From Tengunoibacter tsumagoiensis (GTDB taxonomy: Bacteria; Chloroflexota; Ktedonobacteria; Ktedonobacterales; Ktedonobacteraceae), in the NCBI RefSeq assembly GCF_003967535.1, contig NZ_BIFR01000001.1:1425001-1489000 (forward strand): a stretch of 64,000 nucleotides of DNA. The letters are read 5' to 3'. Numbering within the stretch: the first letter of the stretch is position 1; every line of letters starts with the position of its first letter. The translations under genes and the position numbers were made by a program. Shown in pieces: positions 27,541 to 37,099 of the stretch. The notes under the pieces are model-generated. The model was given only the letters and a program-made list of their open reading frames with translations, ran no database searches and was not told the DNA's origin.

Positions 27541-28704
27541 TTATGCTATCCAGACATAGCTGATAAATAAAATCGTATTGATGACAAAGAATGGTAGACA
27601 GATTGCGAGATAGAGCCGATCAAAGCGCGGATACCGCCTGGCCCAAAGCGCAAAGATAATGGTGATCGGAAAGACTGCCTGCATATAGCGGGGAGCTGAG
27701 GCCAGAGGCAGCTTGTTGGCCGCCGGATGGCTGAGAAAGAACAGGATCATGGTTAATGCAAACAGGCTATAGTGCCAGGGCAGACGTTTCCAACCCACGC
27801 ATAGCACGATCAATGGTATGATGGTAAAAATAATGTCCTGAACATTAAAGGCTCCCCCGGGCGAGGTGAAGATAATGAGTACTGCGCTCACAATTCCGGT
27901 CCAGGGGAAGGTGAGATGCCTCTGCCAGCCAATCTCTTCTTGCTTACTAAAGAGAAAGGGATCACCTCTGGTCTGCCAGAGATACGCCATATAGGTCAAA
28001 AGGGCCAGACCTAATAAACAGATTGGTAGAAGAGCATTCACCAATTCCCGCCAGCGAATCCTTCTGTCTGGCTGCTCAAGCCAGAAGCGCTGACCTGCCA
28101 GTACCAGAAAAGGGACCGCCAGAGCAATGCCCGTTGACCTCGTCAGAGTCGCAACAAACCCACACAATCCCGCCAGCCACCAGTCCAATGGTCGCCCACG
28201 TCGCAAGAGCCAGAAGATGAGCAGCGACAGAAATAAAAAGAGCGACTCTGTATAACCCGCAAAAAAATAGAGCGAGAAGGGCGAGAAGCTCAAATAGAAG
28301 AGGGCAATCTTCGCAACTGCTGGCTCAAACTCTGTACTCACCAGCTCATAGAAGAATACCAGAGCCAGATAATACCAGAGATTTGCCAGTAATAGCCCCG
28401 CCGCATAATCAGCCGTGGGGCTTCCACCAAAAAGAGCTCCAACAACGTGCATGAGCAGGGGCCAGAAAGGAAAAAAAGCGGTATCGTAAAGGTGTATATA
28501 TCCTTTACTTGCAATATCGACATAATGGACCACATCCCAACGCCACCAGGCTTGCAGGCATGGGGTCAGATCGGGTGTACAATGACGGGGAGCTGCCTGT
28601 CCCAGAGGTGGAAAATTACTGATGCCCGCAAAGGTAATTAATAGTAGAGCCAGGCGGCTCAACCCAAAGACCCACGCTGCTTCTCTCCAAGCATTCCGTT
28701 GCAT
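27541..28704 (-). CDS. Integral membrane glycosyltransferase, PIG-V/GT-C mannosyltransferase-like
   Basis: This protein of about 388 aa has at least eight hydrophobic segments. The first outer loop carries WWRWDVVHYVDIASKGY, the acidic loop motif of the PIG-V mannosyltransferase family, and FFPFWPLLMHV follows, also typical. Later come FLSFSPFSLYFFAGYTESLFL and TRSTGIALAVPF, which are other conserved pieces. GT-C enzymes use polyprenyl-phosphate sugars as donors and act on the outer face of the membrane. The frame reaches 28809 through a repeat-derived stretch, so the ATG at 28704 (MQRNAWREAAW) is the likelier start; a GTG four codons earlier is an alternative. Confidence 0.8.
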   Translation of the reverse strand: MQRNAWREAAWVFGLSRLALLLITFAGISNFPPLGQAAPRHCTPDLTPCLQAWWRWDVVHYVDIASKGYIHLYDTAFFPFWPLLMHVVGALFGGSPTADYAAGLLLANLWYYLALVFFYELVSTEFEPAVAKIALFYLSFSPFSLYFFAGYTESLFLFLSLLIFWLLRRGRPLDWWLAGLCGFVATLTRSTGIALAVPFLVLAGQRFWLEQPDRRIRWRELVNALLPICLLGLALLTYMAYLWQTRGDPFLFSKQEEIGWQRHLTFPWTGIVSAVLIIFTSPGGAFNVQDIIFTIIPLIVLCVGWKRLPWHYSLFALTMILFFLSHPAANKLPLASAPRYMQAVFPITIIFALWARRYPRFDRLYLAICLPFFVINTILFISYVWIA

Positions 28705-28730
28705 AAATACTAGCACAATCCTTCCAACGT

Positions 28731-28802
28731 AGAATAGAGATAGATACTCCAGCTGAGAATAGAGATACATACTCCAGCTGAGAATAGAGATACATACTCC
28801 AA
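28731..28802. repeat. 25-bp tandem repeat, 2.8 copies
   Basis: The unit AGAATAGAGATACATACTCC plus AGCTG runs from 28731 to 28802 with one base change in the first unit. It lies in the upstream region of the glycosyltransferase gene, between it and the histidine kinase gene. Confidence 0.85.
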
Positions 28803-28840
28803 TATACAAGCGAAGGAAGGGCTAGCCGAGTAACCAGTAA

Positions 28841-30640
28841 TTAACGAGCTTTTTTTCGGGCCGACGCAGGTAAGCGTACCATGGGTTGCGTCACCTCATT
28901 ATCAGGAGCGGCAGGCAAGGGCAGGGAAAAAGAGATGCTTGCACCACCACCAGGGGCATTACTGGCCCAGATAGTTCCGCCATGCGCTTCAATAATGGCT
29001 CGGACGATTGCTAATCCCAGACCACTGCCACCTGTTGAGGATTGGCGGGCACCATCCACACGATAAAAGCGCTCAAAGATGCGATCCAGAGCATCTTCAG
29101 GGATACCTTCTCCTGTATCGGTACAGGAGATAATCACACGTTGTGGCTCCGCAATGGCAGAGATCGTCAGTCCCCCACCCTCCTGAGTATGTCGTAGCGC
29201 ATTACTGAAGAGATTTGCAAAGACCCGCGTGAGCATATCGGGATCAGCCAGCACCAGTGGCAGCTGGAACGGAACAAGGTTGCTTGGCTCGATCTGATGG
29301 CGCTCAAATTCAGCAATCTGCACCGCCAGAACCTCATCGATAAGAGCGGCCAGCCGTACAGGCTTTGGCTTTGGCTGCAAAGCCCCCCCCTCTACTTTGG
29401 CCATCATATGCAGATCCTGTACCAGCCGGCGCAGGCGCAGGGTCTCATTCATAATAATGCGACCTGTAATCTCATAATCTTCTCGACTCTGATTGACGCC
29501 ATCCATCAAAGACTCTCCCAGACCGGCAATCGCAGTCAATGGAGTAGCCAGATCATGAGTGATGTTCATAATCAGTTCACGACGCCAGACCTCCTGTCGC
29601 CTGAGCTCCTCTACATCTTGCTTCAGCTGGGTAGCCATATGGTTAAAATTGTCTGCGAGCTCACCCAGTTCACCAGGAGCCTTCATCGTCACCTGAGCGT
29701 CATAATTGCCCTGTGCCAGCACGCGTGTGGCTTGCGTCAGACGGCTCAGGGGGTTCGTAATCGTCTGTGAGAAGAGAATGGCAGCCAATGCCGCCAGCAT
29801 TGCCACAGCTAACGAAGCTAACAGCACAGCCTCGCCAACCGAAAAGATAAAGGGGGGGAGTTTCTGTTCTCGATTTGTGACGACAATAACGCCCAGGAGA
29901 CGCTTATCATCCATCAGTGGTCGCACCGAGAATGGCTGCACATTATCAATGGGGTTGTTACGACCAAACTCACCATCCGTTGATTGATGCTTCCGGCCCC
30001 AGGCCCGCTCAATGGCCTGTTCAAGCAGCGCCAGATCCTTTGCCTCTAGCGTGCGATTCTGGAGGCCCAGCGAATAGGCAACAACTTTATCAAGCGTCGA
30101 GCGGGCATTGGAGAGACGTTTTGCTGTTGCTGTCTCCTGTACATCGGGTGCGATCCTCTTGTTTGGATCGGTGGGCAGAGCCGTAGCCGTTGCTCGTGCG
30201 ATTGCCGTAGCCTGCTCAATAGACAATGCGTCTGCGGTGGCAGTGGCATGAGTCGGAACCTGGGTGGCCAGTGGGTTTGTCTCTGCACGAAAAGGATAAA
30301 TAGGGACCCCATTGGGACGAAACACGATCACAAGAGGCTGTTGATCCTGTTGAGTGAGCCAGCCATCGAGCTCCTGGTTCACTGCCAGTTCCAGATTATG
30401 CCTGGGATCATCCTGAAAACGTTTGACTATCCCATGTGCCTTATCATCCGCAATCCCTCCCACCACTGCGCCCAGACGGCCCCTCTGATCTTCTCCATAA
30501 TAATGGCTGATCATTAAAATAGCGACCAGGGCAAGGAGGCTGGTTGCAATCAGAGCAATCAGGGCCGAAGCCAGGGCGAAACGCCAGCGAATGCTTTGCC
30601 ACCACTGTATACGCATTGTCCGTTCACGTCTGTTCGCCAT
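28841..30640 (-). CDS. Membrane sensor histidine kinase with HAMP domain
   Basis: This 599-aa kinase has a membrane helix near 20-45, an extracytoplasmic sensor region of about 200 residues rich in Ala/Thr (about 125-180), and a second helix near 268-290. A HAMP domain (TNPLSRLTQATRVLAQG), the histidine box NITHDLATPLTAIAG, and ATPase motifs NLFSNALRHTQEGG, DTGEGIPEDALDRIF and GGSGLGLAIVR follow. It would autophosphorylate and signal to the OmpR-type regulator nine bases upstream on the same strand. A GGAG site precedes the ATG. The sensor shows no recognisable ligand fold. Confidence 0.92.
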   Translation of the reverse strand: MANRRERTMRIQWWQSIRWRFALASALIALIATSLLALVAILMISHYYGEDQRGRLGAVVGGIADDKAHGIVKRFQDDPRHNLELAVNQELDGWLTQQDQQPLVIVFRPNGVPIYPFRAETNPLATQVPTHATATADALSIEQATAIARATATALPTDPNKRIAPDVQETATAKRLSNARSTLDKVVAYSLGLQNRTLEAKDLALLEQAIERAWGRKHQSTDGEFGRNNPIDNVQPFSVRPLMDDKRLLGVIVVTNREQKLPPFIFSVGEAVLLASLAVAMLAALAAILFSQTITNPLSRLTQATRVLAQGNYDAQVTMKAPGELGELADNFNHMATQLKQDVEELRRQEVWRRELIMNITHDLATPLTAIAGLGESLMDGVNQSREDYEITGRIIMNETLRLRRLVQDLHMMAKVEGGALQPKPKPVRLAALIDEVLAVQIAEFERHQIEPSNLVPFQLPLVLADPDMLTRVFANLFSNALRHTQEGGGLTISAIAEPQRVIISCTDTGEGIPEDALDRIFERFYRVDGARQSSTGGSGLGLAIVRAIIEAHGGTIWASNAPGGGASISFSLPLPAAPDNEVTQPMVRLPASARKKAR

Positions 30641-30649
30641 CGTGCTCTC

Positions 30650-31402
30650 CTACGAGGTAACTTTTGAACGCGATTTAGCCTCAAAACGATAGCCAACACG
30701 CCAGACGGTCTTAATATAGCGTAGCTCTGAGTCGCCTTCGATCTTTTTGCGCAATGCGCTAATATGCACATCAATCGTATGCCCATCACCCAGATAGTCG
30801 TAGCCCCAGACTTTATTCATCAATACTTCACGGGTGAAAACACGATCGGGCGATTTTGCCATCAGGGTCAGGAGATCAAATTCAGTTGGGGTCAAAGCCA
30901 CTTCCTGGCCCTTGACCTCTACACGACGGGCAAGGAGGTCAATACTCAGACCAGGAAAACGGAGTAGCTCTTCGCTTGCCGGTGGAGGGAGTGGTGAGGA
31001 CGAAATCGTTTCGCCTTTCTCCGCCACTTCAGCCGTTGTATTGACTCGCCGCAGGATCGCCCGGATCCGACTCACCAACTCACGTGGGCTAAAAGGCTTC
31101 ACAAGATAATCATCGGCCCCTTGATCCAATCCGGCAATGCGATCTTCTTCATCTCCCCGTGCCGTCAGCATCAAAATGGGGGTCTGAGACCAGGCCCGAA
31201 TACGCCGACAAACCTCAAAGCCATCAATCGCAGGGAGCATAATATCGAGGATGACCAGATCAGGCAGTTCACGAGCATGTAAAGCCAGCCCATCTGCCCC
31301 ATCCTTCGCTACAACGACCAGAAAACCAGCATCCTTCAAATAGAGATTGAGGAGATGAATAATCCCTTCCTCATCTTCAATGACTAGAATCTTCTGCGCC
31401 AT
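30650..31402 (-). CDS. OmpR/PhoB-family response regulator
   Basis: This 250-aa regulator has a receiver domain (1-120) with acidic residues in VIEDEEG, the phospho-accepting aspartate in DLVILDIMLP near 53, the conserved threonine in LMLTARG and the lysine in DDYLVKPFSP. A serine/proline linker is followed by a winged-helix DNA-binding domain (about 155-245) with LTPTEFDLLTLMAKSPDRVFTRE and DVHISALRKKIE. It forms a two-component pair with the kinase downstream. An AGGAG site precedes the ATG. Target genes are unknown. Confidence 0.95.
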   Translation of the reverse strand: MAQKILVIEDEEGIIHLLNLYLKDAGFLVVVAKDGADGLALHARELPDLVILDIMLPAIDGFEVCRRIRAWSQTPILMLTARGDEEDRIAGLDQGADDYLVKPFSPRELVSRIRAILRRVNTTAEVAEKGETISSSPLPPPASEELLRFPGLSIDLLARRVEVKGQEVALTPTEFDLLTLMAKSPDRVFTREVLMNKVWGYDYLGDGHTIDVHISALRKKIEGDSELRYIKTVWRVGYRFEAKSRSKVTS

Positions 31403-31619
31403 AGTTTATGCTCCTCAGTCTTTCCTGACCATTTTCAGACGACATACGATACGTGCGATCAGGTCGCCATGTACAGCGATGGGCTTGGTTTTTTTTAGCG
31501 ATGGGCTTTTTTTTTTATAGTAGCATAGTTGCTCCAAAATTACACAGCTTTTTGCAGGCTCCACTCAATCTTGAGCAAATCTTGAACGTTATTGAGCGCG
31601 GTGACTCTGGAGTACTGCA

Positions 31620-32615
31620 TCAGTCAAGCTGTACAATTAATTTTCCAAAGTTGCGATTTTCACCCATTACCTGATGGGCGCGAGCTATTTCGTGTAATGG
31701 GAAGACCTCTTCCACAATGGGCACAATCTGTGAGCTTGCCAGCAAAGGCACTACATGCGTGGCAAAACGGCGCGTCACACCCAACTTTTCTTCCAGGGTC
31801 CGAGAGCGCAGGGTACAGCCACGAATCTGAATCCGTTTGGCCATCACCAGGCTTAGATTGACCTGCGCATTGGTTCCACCCATAGTAGCTAGAAAGACCA
31901 GGCGACCCCACGTCCCCAGTGCCTGTAAGTTCTGCTCCATATAGCTTGCCCCCACGAAATCCAGCACCATCTGCACCCCTTCGCCCCGGGTCAGCTCCTT
32001 AATCTCATCTGCAAAGTGTTGATCCGAGAGGCCAACCTCCAGACCAAGTTCTTTGGCCCGCTCAAGCTTCTGCGGTGTACGTGAGGTTCCATAGACCGTT
32101 GCACCTGCAGCATGGGCCAGCTGAATCGCCGCCGTTCCCACGCCACTCCCGGCGGCATGAATAAGCACGCGCTCCCCCATCTGGAGACCACCCTGCGTAA
32201 AAAGTGCATCATGAGCAGTCATAAACACTTCAGGAATAGCGGCTGCCTGCACAAAATCGAGGTTCTCCGGAATCTTCACCAGCATCCCCTCTTGCGCCAG
32301 AAGATAGTCGGCCTGTGCACCTCCGCTAACCAGCCCCATCACACGTTGACCAGGCTTCCATGCGCTTACCAGAGGGCCAACGGCATCAACTTCACCTGCA
32401 AATTCTAAACCTGGAATATCCGCTGGTACACCGGCTGGTGCCGGATAAAAGCCCATCCGCTGCGCCAGATCCGCTCGATTCAGTCCAGCAGCTCGTACGC
32501 GCACACGGACTTGATCGCCCACTGGCACAGGTCGCGCCACGGTCTGCACCTGTAAGACCTCAGGGCCACCTGGCTTTGTAATGATAACCGCACGCATTGT
32601 CTCTGTTGTACTCAT
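31620..32615 (-). CDS. NADPH:quinone oxidoreductase (zinc-free MDR family, PIG3-like)
   Basis: This 331-aa medium-chain dehydrogenase begins MRAVIITKPGGPEVLQ, typical of quinone oxidoreductases. The nucleotide-binding motif is AAGSGVGTAAIQLAHAAGA near 150. VRAAGLNRADLAQRMGFYP carries the substrate-side motif of the PIG3/TP53I3 branch, and catalytic zinc ligands are absent. It would reduce quinones by one electron using NADPH. The ATG at 32615 has AGGAG nine bases ahead, and the upstream extension of the frame is unsupported. It stands alone. Confidence 0.88.
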   Translation of the reverse strand: MSTTETMRAVIITKPGGPEVLQVQTVARPVPVGDQVRVRVRAAGLNRADLAQRMGFYPAPAGVPADIPGLEFAGEVDAVGPLVSAWKPGQRVMGLVSGGAQADYLLAQEGMLVKIPENLDFVQAAAIPEVFMTAHDALFTQGGLQMGERVLIHAAGSGVGTAAIQLAHAAGATVYGTSRTPQKLERAKELGLEVGLSDQHFADEIKELTRGEGVQMVLDFVGASYMEQNLQALGTWGRLVFLATMGGTNAQVNLSLVMAKRIQIRGCTLRSRTLEEKLGVTRRFATHVVPLLASSQIVPIVEEVFPLHEIARAHQVMGENRNFGKLIVQLD

Positions 32616-32845
32616 ATGTTTCACTCCTATTTCCTGTATCAAATCTGTATGGGTAGGTAGGCCTCTTCTTTTCAATAGCCTCAATCACATTGTATGCCAT
32701 CCAACTTTAGAACATTTCAATCCCCAGATTTTCAGGCACACAGGCATAACAGAGCATCTTACCAGCCTGAACTGGCATCCTATCTACCAACCTGACCCAT
32801 TCATTCAGCCGGGCTTACAATTCTGTGATTGGGTGGAGGACATAC

Positions 32846-32881
32846 AAAAAGCGACACGCCTGTATAGACGTGTCGCTTTAG
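32846..32881 (-). terminator. Hairpin terminator after the YceI gene
   Basis: The perfect 11-bp stem AAAGCGACACG (32848-32858) with CGTGTCGCTTT (32869-32879) is followed by a T run on the minus strand. It lies just downstream of the stop at 32900. Confidence 0.85.
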
Positions 32882-32899
32882 ACAAAAGGGGCGTCGACC

Positions 32900-33421
32900 T
32901 TATTTTACGATGGCCTCGAGCTCAATCTCAATCTTCACATCGTCAGCTAAAACCAGACCGCCGGTCTCGAGCGTGGCGCTCCAGGTCAGACCGAAATCTT
33001 TGCGGCTGATCTTCGTGTGAGCATTGACGCCAGCGCGCTGCAGACCATAGGGATCTTTTACCTGACCGCCGTACTCAGCATCAAACACCACCGACTTCGT
33101 CACACCGTGAATGGTCAGATCGCCAGTTACTTTGTAATCGTTACCGCCAACTGACTCAACATTGGTGCTCTTGAAAGTGATCGTTGGATATTTCTCAACA
33201 TCAAAGAAATCAGGGGAGAGCAGGTGACCATCGCGATTTTTGTCACGAGTATCGAGGCTCGCAACATCGGCCTCGGCCTCAACCCAGGAGTTGGATGGGG
33301 TCTCGGTATCGATGTTCAAAGAACCACGGAATACGTTGAAACTACCTTTGGCTGTGCTAACAACCATATGTTTAACAGCAAACACTACCTGTGAGTGTGT
33401 CGCATCAATTTCCCAGGCCAT
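32900..33421 (-). CDS. YceI-family polyisoprenoid-binding-like protein
   Basis: This 173-aa lipocalin-like beta barrel has the YceI signatures at the start (WEIDATHSQVVFAVKHMVV), in the middle (GSLNIDTETP; KNRDGHLLSPDFFDVEKYPTI) and late (GDLTIHGVTKSVVF). YceI proteins bind long polyisoprenoid chains and are often made under stress. This one has no signal peptide, so it may be cytoplasmic. The ATG at 33421 has GGAGG nine bases upstream; the longer frame is not supported. Confidence 0.93.
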   Translation of the reverse strand: MAWEIDATHSQVVFAVKHMVVSTAKGSFNVFRGSLNIDTETPSNSWVEAEADVASLDTRDKNRDGHLLSPDFFDVEKYPTITFKSTNVESVGGNDYKVTGDLTIHGVTKSVVFDAEYGGQVKDPYGLQRAGVNAHTKISRKDFGLTWSATLETGGLVLADDVKIEIELEAIVK

Positions 33422-33546
33422 TTTTAGAATCCTCCAAATATAAAACTTGACTTCCTGGTACATCGTCATACTGACTTTGTACTAGCTACCATCGAAAGAT
33501 TAGTATCTTCTTCAACTGTAGTGATCATACCATCAATACTTTCTTT

Positions 33547-33660
33547 TGTCAAGTAGCTAACATTTAATTAGTCAAATACGTGGCGCGCAAAATCGTGAAG
33601 CTCCGCCATGCCAGCCCCTTCATACCATCATTTCCAACATGGAGGGGTGGACCTGGTACA
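33547..33660. repeat. Third, partial copy of the dispersed ~120-bp repeat
   Basis: CAAGTAGCT near 33550, then ATCGTGAAGCTCCGCCATGC and CAGCCCC (to 33622) and CATTTCCAACATGGAGGGGT match the repeats at 16540-16893. The rest of the 33422-33787 spacer is AT-rich and contains an inverted ATAAC/GTTAT near 33735, probably promoter DNA of the kinase gene. Confidence 0.65.
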
Positions 33661-33787
33661 GCAGAACTATCTCTGTCATCATCTGCCAGATATATTCTAC
33701 AATTTACATTTAGCATTTTGTTAGTTACAATAACTTAAGATGTTATAGTTATAAAAAGGCTCTACTTGACAAGGAGTGTCATAAAAG

Positions 33788-35758
33788 ATGGTTGAGCGTG
33801 TGACGCGCGCGGGACGCCGCATTGGTCATTATCAATTAATTCGTCAGATAGGAAAGGGAGGGTTTGCGGAGGTCTATCTGGGTCGACATATTCATCTCCA
33901 GACCCTGGTTGCCGTCAAAGTGCTTCATACCTCTCTGCAATCATCGGCGGTCAAAAAGTTTCGGCGCGAAGCTCAGCTGGTTGCGGGGCTCAGGCATCCT
34001 AATATTGTCCAGGTGCTCGACTTTGGTGTGGCCGACGAAGCGATTCCCTATCTGATCATGGAGTATGCACAGAAAGGGACGCTTCGTCAGCAGATTCCAT
34101 CCGGCACTCGTCTGGCCCCCACCAGAGCCCTGGCGTATCTAGAGCAGATGGCAGCAGCCCTGGACTTTGCCCATCAGGCCCGTATCGTGCACCGCGATGT
34201 CAAGCCTGAAAATATGCTCCTCTCCGATAGTGGGCAGCTTCTCCTCAGCGACTTTGGCATCGCAACCGTCATCTTTGACTCAATTAACACGGCCACACCA
34301 GACGTAGCAGGAACGGCTGCCTATATGGCCCCTGAACAGCTACGAGGTAAACCTCAACCCGCCAGCGATCAATATGCGCTGGCCGTCGTAGCCTATGAAT
34401 GGCTCTGTGGAGTCCGTCCATTTCGTGGCAGCTTTGCCGAAGTCGCCGCCCAGCATCTTCATACTGCACCACAACCGCTCCGCCGTCATAATCCCCGGCT
34501 CTCACCAGAGCTGGAAGAGACCGTCCTCATCGCCCTCTCCAAAAATCCAGCCCAGCGCTTTCCCACCGTCAGCGACTTTGTGAGCGATCTTATTGCCAGC
34601 CAGCAATCTCGCCCCAGGCAAATAACCAGACGCCCATCAGACTATCGCGACGCTGACCAGCCCGTAGAAGCAGAAGATAACGAACAGGCCGCAGATACCC
34701 ATACACGCCGCAACCTCCTGATGGGCATCGGCGGCGGCATCCTTCTCGCCGGAACAGGCCTGGGCGGAGTGGCTTTATGGCAATATGAGAAGAGGAAGAA
34801 TGGAGAAGAGATAAATTCTTCTCATATGAGTCAACTTAATACGTCTCAGCCAATCCAACAGGGCACATTACTATACAAATACACAGGGCATACGAATTAT
34901 ATCTATTCAGTTGCATGGTCACCAGATAAAAAGCGTATTGCATCTGGAAGTGCTGATCATACAGTACAAATTTGGGATGCATATAGTGGACAGAATCAAA
35001 AAATCTATGGATTGCACCAGGATTTTGTAAATTGTGTTGCATGGTCTCCCAATTCTGATTCGACAACTGTTGGATCTCATTTAATTGCATCGGGAAGTGT
35101 TGATCATACGGTCCAAATCTGGAATGCTAATACAGCTGCAATAATTTCAACTTATTCCAAACATACAGATGCAGTTAATTGTGTTGCATGGTCTCCTAAT
35201 TCTCAATGTATTGTTTCTGGAGGAGCTGATTTATCCGCGCAATTATGGAGAGTCAGCGATGGTATAACTCTCATTAAATATGATAAGCATAAAAACGACG
35301 TTATGTCTGTTGATTGGTCTCCTAATGGATACATGGTTGCATCAGCAAGTAGGGATAATACCGTACATCTATGGGATGCTAAATTAGGAAATAATATATT
35401 TACTTATCAAGCTCATAAAGATTTTGTATATACAGTTGCATGGTCTCCTAATGGAAACTTTCTTGCATCTGGTAGCAATGATCATAGTGTTCATGTCTGG
35501 AGTCCTTCTAGTGCAGGAAATGCCTTTATTTATACAGGTCATCAAGCGGCAGTATTTTCTGTTGCATGGTCGCCTGATGGAAAATATATTGCATCTGCAA
35601 GTTACGATGGGACAGTTCATATTTGGGAAGCCCTAAATGGTAATAAATTATATATCTACCGTGGGCATGAAGGATTTGTACATTGTGTGAAGTGGAGTGA
35701 AAATCATATCGCATCTGGAAGTGCTGACCGAACTGTACAAATCTGGCAAGCAATATAG
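33788..35758 (+). CDS. Ser/Thr protein kinase with one membrane helix and seven WD40 repeats
   Basis: This 656-aa protein has a Hanks-type kinase domain (about 12-275) with glycine loop IGKGGFAEVYLG, lysine in VAVKVLH, catalytic IVHRDVKPENMLL, DFGIA and AYMAPEQL, so it should be active. One transmembrane helix (LMGIGGGILLAGTGLGGVALW, near 315) follows. Seven WD40 units of the form VAWSPNG...ASGS.D.TVQIW come next, enough for one beta propeller outside the cell. The kinase half is GC-rich, whereas from about 34790 the DNA turns strongly AT-rich, suggesting that the propeller was acquired separately. AAGGAG precedes the start. Ligand and targets are unknown. Confidence 0.93.
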   Translation: MVERVTRAGRRIGHYQLIRQIGKGGFAEVYLGRHIHLQTLVAVKVLHTSLQSSAVKKFRREAQLVAGLRHPNIVQVLDFGVADEAIPYLIMEYAQKGTLRQQIPSGTRLAPTRALAYLEQMAAALDFAHQARIVHRDVKPENMLLSDSGQLLLSDFGIATVIFDSINTATPDVAGTAAYMAPEQLRGKPQPASDQYALAVVAYEWLCGVRPFRGSFAEVAAQHLHTAPQPLRRHNPRLSPELEETVLIALSKNPAQRFPTVSDFVSDLIASQQSRPRQITRRPSDYRDADQPVEAEDNEQAADTHTRRNLLMGIGGGILLAGTGLGGVALWQYEKRKNGEEINSSHMSQLNTSQPIQQGTLLYKYTGHTNYIYSVAWSPDKKRIASGSADHTVQIWDAYSGQNQKIYGLHQDFVNCVAWSPNSDSTTVGSHLIASGSVDHTVQIWNANTAAIISTYSKHTDAVNCVAWSPNSQCIVSGGADLSAQLWRVSDGITLIKYDKHKNDVMSVDWSPNGYMVASASRDNTVHLWDAKLGNNIFTYQAHKDFVYTVAWSPNGNFLASGSNDHSVHVWSPSSAGNAFIYTGHQAAVFSVAWSPDGKYIASASYDGTVHIWEALNGNKLYIYRGHEGFVHCVKWSENHIASGSADRTVQIWQAI

Positions 35759-35828
35759 AGAGCATATAAATTCGTTTACTAACGTTTATATTTAAGAACG
35801 TAAATATAAATTTGGAGGCACTGTTCCT

Positions 35829-37028
35829 ATGAAACATTACAGATCACGTCCACAGCAGTTAATAATGGTGTGTTTTATTATTTTGTTCACTTTTATGCTT
35901 TCAGCTTGTGATATGGGCGGAGGACAAAGTAGCCCTGCAAAATCCCCTACAGCGACTACAAGTGCTAGCAAAAGCACTCCTTCCACATCTGCTACAGCCA
36001 CGCCAGCGGGTATACGTTTAGGGGCACAAACATGTCCCAGTGCAGTCAGCGTTCCAACCTATTGGGATGCTATTATTGCAACTCAAGCGAATATTAATAA
36101 AGTTGAAAGCGTTGCATGTGGTAACCTTGAAGGCAATACAACACTACAAGCACTTGTGTTAGTACGTAATCAAGGGACTGGCTCAATTTTAGATGTTTAC
36201 GTTTATAGCAACATTACCAATCCAAAGCCTAAAAAAGATTTTCAATTGATGGGGCTCTATAAAGGTGATGCAAAAATTAGTAACTATAATACCGTAGTGA
36301 CTGCTGAGGTAGATCTGGATTCGAGTGTGAATAAGAATCAGCCAAATGCAGGTGTAAAACAAGATCTTTACAGAGAATTCAAGTGGTCTGATAGCTCAGC
36401 CACACTGGTGCCAGTAAGCTTTCCTGGCATCTATCCAGTACTAACGCGTTATGAAGCCGAAGCCGAACAGCTTAACGTCAACAAAGGACAGAACTTCTGG
36501 GAGCGCGATGCTACACAGACTGTCAGTCACTTTGCGGATAAGTTACTTAATTGGCAGAATGCTCAAGTAACAATTACAAGTGGCGGTGGCCAGACCGATG
36601 TGTCTGCTGAGACAACTGTAAAAAGCCCTAAGATTGGTGGGGGAATTGTCAAGGTTTCAATGAGCCGATTGGAGGGGAATGCGAATGGTGGGATCTGGAT
36701 TGTGACGGCGGTGGCGACGGATGGTTTAGCGTTGACGGCTCCCAACAACCAGGATCGGATCAGCAGTCCAGTCTCGGTGGCGGGTAAAGGGAATGCATTT
36801 GAGGGGGTAGTGGGGACGGTGAAGGTGCTCAACCATTTGTATGATGAGGTTGGAAGTGTTCAGGCAAAGGGTGGTGGTAATGGAGCGAATACACCTTTTT
36901 CGGCCAGCGTTACCTACACAAAGACCTTTAAAGGTGGGACTGAGGAAGGTCTGGTAGCCCTTTTCACAAACAGTCAGGCTGATGGTTCGATTGCAGGTGC
37001 AGTGATTGAGAAAGAACTGCTGGCCTAG
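35829..37028 (+). CDS. Secreted lipoprotein of unknown function
   Basis: This 399-aa protein has a signal peptide with lipobox LSAC (Cys27), then a Ser/Thr/Pro-rich linker and two domains. The first (about 65-210) has CPSAVSVPTYWDAIIATQ; the second includes TITSGGGQTDVSAETT and IWIVTAVATDGLALTAPNNQ, then strands reminiscent of Gmad-type beta sandwiches (SPVSVAGKGNAFEGVVGTVKVLN). It lies 70 bases after the WD40 kinase on the same strand, and its first half shares the same AT-rich composition. A surface partner of that kinase is possible. The function is not known to me. Confidence 0.75.
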   Translation: MKHYRSRPQQLIMVCFIILFTFMLSACDMGGGQSSPAKSPTATTSASKSTPSTSATATPAGIRLGAQTCPSAVSVPTYWDAIIATQANINKVESVACGNLEGNTTLQALVLVRNQGTGSILDVYVYSNITNPKPKKDFQLMGLYKGDAKISNYNTVVTAEVDLDSSVNKNQPNAGVKQDLYREFKWSDSSATLVPVSFPGIYPVLTRYEAEAEQLNVNKGQNFWERDATQTVSHFADKLLNWQNAQVTITSGGGQTDVSAETTVKSPKIGGGIVKVSMSRLEGNANGGIWIVTAVATDGLALTAPNNQDRISSPVSVAGKGNAFEGVVGTVKVLNHLYDEVGSVQAKGGGNGANTPFSASVTYTKTFKGGTEEGLVALFTNSQADGSIAGAVIEKELLA

Positions 37029-37061
37029 AGGAGAGTTCATAGATCAGACTACCAGGATAAA

Positions 37062-37099
37062 AAAAGGATATGGAGGCGCGGTTCCTCCATATCCTTTTG
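37062..37099. terminator. Strong hairpin terminator after the lipoprotein gene
   Basis: A perfect 15-bp stem, AAAAGGATATGGAGG (37062-37076) with CCTCCATATCCTTTT (37084-37098), has A and T ends, so it can work in both directions. Confidence 0.9.

Noticed and set aside
28731..28802. 25-bp repeats considered as a CRISPR array
   Set aside because: Units are directly joined with no spacers; it is a simple tandem repeat.
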